From the NCBI GenBank assembly GCA_018335765.1, contig JAGXRU010000135.1:1-9139 (forward strand): 9,139 nucleotides of DNA. The letters run 5' to 3'. Source of the DNA: Alkaliphilus sp. (lineage in GTDB: Bacteria; Bacillota; Clostridia; Peptostreptococcales; Thermotaleaceae). The translations under genes and the position numbers were made by a program. The notes beneath the pieces were generated by a model. That model searched no databases. It saw only the letters and a program-made list of their open reading frames with translations, and was not told where the DNA came from. Shown in pieces: positions 6,249 through 9,139 of the stretch. The first letter of the stretch is position 1, and every line of letters begins with the position of its first letter.

Positions 6249-6695
6249 ATGAAAATAAGGAAACTTCTGGATAGCTTTAAGTATGCTATTGATGGTATCA
6301 TTTACACAATAAGAACTCAAAGGAATATGAGATTACATTTTTTTGCTGCAATTGTTGTTCTGTCACTTAGTTTCTTTTTAAAAATATCAAAAATTGAAGT
6401 ATTAATCTTGTTTTTCACAGTATCACTGGTTCTCATTACCGAAATGATTAATACTTCGATAGAATCAACCATAGATTTATTTACTGACAAGTACCACGAA
6501 GCAGCAAAAATTGCAAAAAACGTTGCTGCCGGTGCCGTTCTTATTGCTTCTGTTAATGCTATCATAGTGGGGTATGTTATTTTATTTCAAAAAATTCATG
6601 TTGCAATTATAAGTTTTAAAAATTTTGCAGAAGTATGGATTGATACTTTGACTGAAATATTTAGCGTGCTGTTGCTCTTGAAATTCATTATTTGA
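6249..6695 (+). CDS. dgkA: Diacylglycerol kinase family protein, probable undecaprenol kinase
   Basis: Small trimeric-type integral membrane kinase. In Gram-positives this family mainly phosphorylates undecaprenol, feeding the lipid carrier used for cell-wall synthesis. Three helices are visible (about 31-46, 50-66 and 92-112). The signature is E65-x2-N68-x3-E72-x3-D76, followed by AKN at 89-91. Relative to E. coli DgkA as I recall it, the offset is a constant four residues, so E69, N72, E76, D80 and K94 are kept. Glu28 becomes Gln24 and Asp95 becomes Asn91. At 148 aa it is longer than the usual 120-130. The extra C-terminus (about 113-148) ends in a further hydrophobic stretch, VLLLLKFII. 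ATG 6249 has GTGAGGTG 5 nt upstream. Substrate choice cannot be read from sequence; the family assignment is firm. Confidence 0.93.
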   Translation: MKIRKLLDSFKYAIDGIIYTIRTQRNMRLHFFAAIVVLSLSFFLKISKIEVLILFFTVSLVLITEMINTSIESTIDLFTDKYHEAAKIAKNVAAGAVLIASVNAIIVGYVILFQKIHVAIISFKNFAEVWIDTLTEIFSVLLLLKFII

Positions 6696-6698
6696 ATA

Positions 6699-6718
6699 GG
6701 AAAGACACGAGTCGTTCC
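6699..6718 (+). repeat. Short hairpin between dgkA and the CorC-family gene
   Basis: GGAAAGAC (6699-6706) and GTCGTTCC (6711-6718) pair at 7 of 8 positions across an ACGA tetraloop, with one A/G mismatch. Flanking ATA (6696-6698) can pair with TAT (6721-6723) with a two-base bulge. No T run follows, so it is not a standard terminator. It could be an RNA-processing or stability element between dgkA and the next gene, or chance. Confidence 0.35.
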
Positions 6719-6745
6719 TCTATAGGAAAAATTGGAAAAATCAGT

Positions 6746-6753
6746 AGGAGGAG
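6746..6753 (+). promoter_or_regulatory. Ribosome binding site that fixes the CorC-family start
   Basis: AGGAGGAG is a near-perfect Shine-Dalgarno sequence. It lies downstream of the first in-frame TTG (6732) and 5 nt before the in-frame TTG 6759, so translation most likely begins at 6759, not at 6732. Confidence 0.75.
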
Positions 6754-6758
6754 TTTGT

Positions 6759-8024
6759 TTGTTTGGATATGGTGAGGGCATCAGACTGGCACTGTTAATA
6801 GTATTAGTACTATTATCCAGCCTCTTTTCTGGTGCTGAGACAGCGTTGACCTCTATGAATATCATTAAGGTAAGACAACTAAAAAAGAAAGGCGTTAATC
6901 AGGCTGCAGTGCTTGAAAGAATAATAAATCAATCTCAAAAAATATTGGCAACAATACTTATTGGCAATAATATTGTTAATATAGCTGCAACTGCTATTGC
7001 AACTGAGCTCGCTCTCAAGCTTTTTGATGGAGAGAATGTCGTATTATTTGTGACGATTGTAATGACCATAACAATTTTAGTCTTTGGAGAGATAACGCCA
7101 AAAACCTATGCGTCACATAATCCGGAAAAAGTAGCAATTAAATTAGGTAGACCTGTGGAAGTATTGTCTGCTATTTTATATCCAATTCTAAAGATTATAA
7201 ATTTTATAACAGGTTTTTTTATTAAAATTTTAGGTGGAGATATTAATACTGATAGAGTATTAACTTCAGAAGAAGAGATTAAAACATTAGTGGATGTGGG
7301 TGAAGAAGCAGGAATATTGCAAAAAGGCGAAAGGGAAATGATAAACAGCATATTCGAAATTGGTGATATAGAAGCTTCTGAAGTGATGGTGCCAAGAATA
7401 GATATGATCTTTATTGAAGAGGATGCAACTTTACAAGATGCTCTTAATGTAGTTCTTGATTTTGGTTATTCTAGAATCCCAGTAATTAAGGATACCATAG
7501 ATAATGTAATTGGAATCTTGTACGCTAAAGATTTACTCCAGCATACAAGAAACGAAGTTGAATTGCAGAAGGAATTTGACATAAAAAAATTAATGCGTTT
7601 GGCTTATTATGTTCCTGAAAGCAAAAAAGCCAGTGAATTATTAAAAGAAATGCAAAAAGAAAAAGTTCACATTTGTATCGTATTAGATGAATATGGTGGA
7701 ACATTAGGATTAGTTACTATAGAAGATATTTTGGAAGAAATAGTTGGTGACATACTTGATGAATATGATGATGAGATTGAATTAATAGAACATTTGGGCG
7801 ATAAAGGTCTTGTCGTTAATGCAAAAGCTTCAATAGAAAAGATAAATAAAGTGCTGATGATAAATCTTCAAGAAGATGAGTATGAGTCAATAGGGGGATT
7901 TGTATTTAATATATTAGGGAGAATTCCTGTAACTGACGATGTAATTGAATTTGATGATGTAATTATTAAAGTTTTAAGCATGCATAATCGAAGAATCAAG
8001 CAATTGGAAATACTTAAAAAATAG
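6759..8024 (+). CDS. HlyC/CorC (CNNM) family membrane protein, DUF21-CBS-CorC
   Basis: Predicted cytoplasmic-membrane protein of the family variously annotated as hemolysin-like, CorC, or CNNM-type Mg2+/divalent-cation transporter; it is not a demonstrated toxin. From TTG 6759 it is 421 aa, usual for the family. The DUF21 membrane domain covers about 5-185, with the typical LSSLFSGAETALTS start, GNNIVNIAATA, and FGEITPKTYA. A CBS pair follows, with MVPR at 210-213 opening the first repeat and SRIPV further on. The second has LDEYGGTLGLVTIEDILEEIVGDI starting at L309. The CorC_HlyC C-terminal domain runs from about 345 to 418 and includes ESIGGFVFNILGRIP. CBS pairs in relatives bind adenine nucleotides, so Mg-ATP control is an inference. 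The start rests on an AGGAGGAG site 5 nt upstream. The DUF502 gene follows 14 nt later. Confidence 0.93.
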   Translation: MFGYGEGIRLALLIVLVLLSSLFSGAETALTSMNIIKVRQLKKKGVNQAAVLERIINQSQKILATILIGNNIVNIAATAIATELALKLFDGENVVLFVTIVMTITILVFGEITPKTYASHNPEKVAIKLGRPVEVLSAILYPILKIINFITGFFIKILGGDINTDRVLTSEEEIKTLVDVGEEAGILQKGEREMINSIFEIGDIEASEVMVPRIDMIFIEEDATLQDALNVVLDFGYSRIPVIKDTIDNVIGILYAKDLLQHTRNEVELQKEFDIKKLMRLAYYVPESKKASELLKEMQKEKVHICIVLDEYGGTLGLVTIEDILEEIVGDILDEYDDEIELIEHLGDKGLVVNAKASIEKINKVLMINLQEDEYESIGGFVFNILGRIPVTDDVIEFDDVIIKVLSMHNRRIKQLEILKK

Positions 8025-8038
8025 CAGGAGAAAAAAGA

Positions 8039-8638
8039 ATGAAAATGAAAAAAATACGAAAGATATTTTTTACTGGCTTATTAGCGATTATTCCTATAGC
8101 GGGTACCATATATTTAATGTTTTGGTTTTTGAATTTAGTAGATAGTATTTTCAGAAACCCTATTGAAAAATTGGTTGGTTTTCCAATATTAGGCATTGGT
8201 GTAGTTATTACAGTTTGCATAACATTACTGACAGGTGTTATAGCAACAAATTATTTAGGAAGAGAAGTTATTTTTTTCATTGATAAAACTATAAGAAGAA
8301 TACCTATAGCAAACTCAATATATACCTCTATGAAACAGTTAATAGATACAGTTTTCATGGAACAAAAAAATGCATTTAAAAGTGTTGTATTGATACAGTA
8401 TCCTTCTAAAGGAATTTACGTATTAGGTTTTATTACTTCAATTGCTCCTGAACTAATTTCTGATATAGTTGGAGAACCTATGAAAAACATCTTTGTTCCA
8501 ACAACACCTAATCCAACAACGGGTATGCTTGTAATGATACCAGAGAAGAACATAATCTGTTTGCGAATGCCAGTAGATGCTGCTGTAAAAATTGTTGTTT
8601 CAGGGGGGATATTAGTTCCGGAAATGAATGAAAACTGA
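8039..8638 (+). CDS. DUF502 family membrane protein
   Basis: Small integral membrane protein of the DUF502 family, 199 aa, normal length. Two transmembrane helices are visible: about 8-31 (FFTGLLAIIPIAGTIYL...) and about 51-71 (IGVVITVCITLLTGVIA). NYLGREV and an RRIPIANSIYTSMKQ segment follow. The soluble C-terminal part carries the family hallmark FVPTTPNPTTG at 152-162 and ends SGGILVP. The bacterial function is unknown to me; plant members (COV type) act in membrane trafficking, which says little about this one. ATG 8039 has AGGAG 8 nt upstream. It sits 14 nt after the CorC-family gene and just before a lipoprotein gene, so an envelope role shared with these neighbours is a reasonable inference, no more. 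Confidence 0.92.
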   Translation: MKMKKIRKIFFTGLLAIIPIAGTIYLMFWFLNLVDSIFRNPIEKLVGFPILGIGVVITVCITLLTGVIATNYLGREVIFFIDKTIRRIPIANSIYTSMKQLIDTVFMEQKNAFKSVVLIQYPSKGIYVLGFITSIAPELISDIVGEPMKNIFVPTTPNPTTGMLVMIPEKNIICLRMPVDAAVKIVVSGGILVPEMNEN

Positions 8639-8666
8639 ATTAGATCATGAAGGGAATGAGGGGGAC

Positions 8667-9139
8667 GTGTATAAAAAAAGTTTTGCTATATTAATCATAT
8701 TCATGGTGTCTATATCAAGTTTTTTAGGATGCACAAGTTCTAAGGGGCAACCAGTAAACAATGAAATTGAGGAAAAACAAACAGATCATTCAGTGGTTGT
8801 GATCGATAGTCAAAGTGACCGGAGAAACGATGAAGGGGTACCTTCTCCCATTAGCGGGATATACACGGATGCATTAAATATTAATAGAAGACCATTTGCA
8901 GTAATGTTGGATAATCAGAGCAAAGCCAGACCACAAGCAGGCCTTGATCAAGCAGAAATAGTATATGAAATTCTTGCAGAGGGAATGATCACAAGATATT
9001 TAGCAATATTTTTAATTAATGAACCTAGCTTAATAGGACCAGTTAGAAGTGCGAGACCATATTTTTTAGATAAGGCCATGGAATTTAATGCGTTGTATGT
9101 TCACGTTGGGGGAAGTCCTCAGGCTATTAGCGATATAAA
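8667..9139 (+). CDS. DUF3048 (YerB-like) lipoprotein, 3' end outside window
   Basis: N-terminal part of a predicted lipoprotein; about 157 codons are visible before the window ends. From GTG 8667 it begins VYKKS, followed by a hydrophobic stretch (about 6-19) and a lipobox-like FLGC with Cys22 as the probable lipidated residue. The -3 Phe is unusual but tolerable. A polar Ser/Asp/Glu-rich linker (about 23-68) leads into the DUF3048 domain: RRPFAVMLDNQSKARPQAGLDQAEIVYE, then RYLAIF and GPVRSARPYF. This pattern is that of B. subtilis YerB relatives, whose function is not established. GAGGGGG (8658-8664) supports GTG 8667. An in-frame ATG at 8628 would overlap the DUF502 gene but would put an acidic segment before the signal peptide and lacks a ribosome site. 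It probably shares a transcript with the upstream genes. Confidence 0.88.
   Translation, partial: MYKKSFAILIIFMVSISSFLGCTSSKGQPVNNEIEEKQTDHSVVVIDSQSDRRNDEGVPSPISGIYTDALNINRRPFAVMLDNQSKARPQAGLDQAEIVYEILAEGMITRYLAIFLINEPSLIGPVRSARPYFLDKAMEFNALYVHVGGSPQAISDI

Noticed and set aside
6732..6758. TTG 6732 as start of the CorC-family gene
   Set aside because: The near-perfect AGGAGGAG site at 6746-6753 lies downstream of it and correctly spaces TTG 6759; no ribosome site precedes 6732.
6596..6865. Minus-strand open frames, for example opposite the dgkA/CorC junction and opposite folP and pgpH
   Set aside because: They are antisense shadows of well-identified plus-strand genes, with no ribosome sites or recognisable domains.

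Overview
The window is a strongly A/T-rich stretch in which every supported gene lies on the plus strand. It reads as the chromosome of an endospore-forming member of the Clostridia (Bacillota). The grounds are the sporulation pair yqfC-yqfD, a PgpH-type c-di-AMP phosphodiesterase, a small Gram-positive-type DgkA/undecaprenol kinase, Shine-Dalgarno-led genes with frequent TTG/GTG starts, and a clustered folP-folB-folK set. I cannot name a genus from sequence alone. I see no IS elements, integrases, CRISPR arrays, tRNAs or rRNAs. This is mostly core housekeeping DNA, and the interest lies in the regulatory sequence and in deviations from usual gene order.

Layout: (1) Positions 1-33 may be the tail of an upstream gene. 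They are followed by a leader that can fold into a long interrupted hairpin (41-87) just before folP. (2) 109-1799 is a folate operon, folP-folB-folK, with two 8-nt gene overlaps. It supplies the dihydropteroate synthase, dihydroneopterin aldolase and HPPK steps of tetrahydrofolate synthesis. It ends at a 24-bp perfect inverted repeat followed by a T tract (1827-1894), a Rho-independent terminator. (3) 1895-2053 is a promoter region. It has a good match to a sigma-E (mother-cell) promoter at 1930-1958 and a weaker sigma-A-like one at 1984-2011. (4) 2054-3536 is yqfC-yqfD. (5) After a 148-bp gap with no terminator comes pgpH (3685-5778), then ybeY, dgkA, a DUF21/CBS/CorC membrane protein, a DUF502 membrane protein, and the first part of a DUF3048 (YerB-like) lipoprotein that runs off the window.

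How the parts fit: yqfC-yqfD-(phoH)-pgpH-ybeY-dgkA is a familiar Bacillota gene string. Here phoH is missing from its usual place between yqfD and pgpH. The string continues into envelope genes rather than the cdd/era genes often seen after dgkA. The second half therefore combines sporulation, c-di-AMP turnover, 16S rRNA maturation, lipid-carrier phosphorylation and three envelope proteins of poorly defined role. I did not find a convincing new multi-gene system. The best leads are the structured folP leader, the sigma-E promoter in front of yqfCD, the loss of phoH, and a DgkA in which two acidic active-site positions carry the matching amides (Gln24, Asn91).
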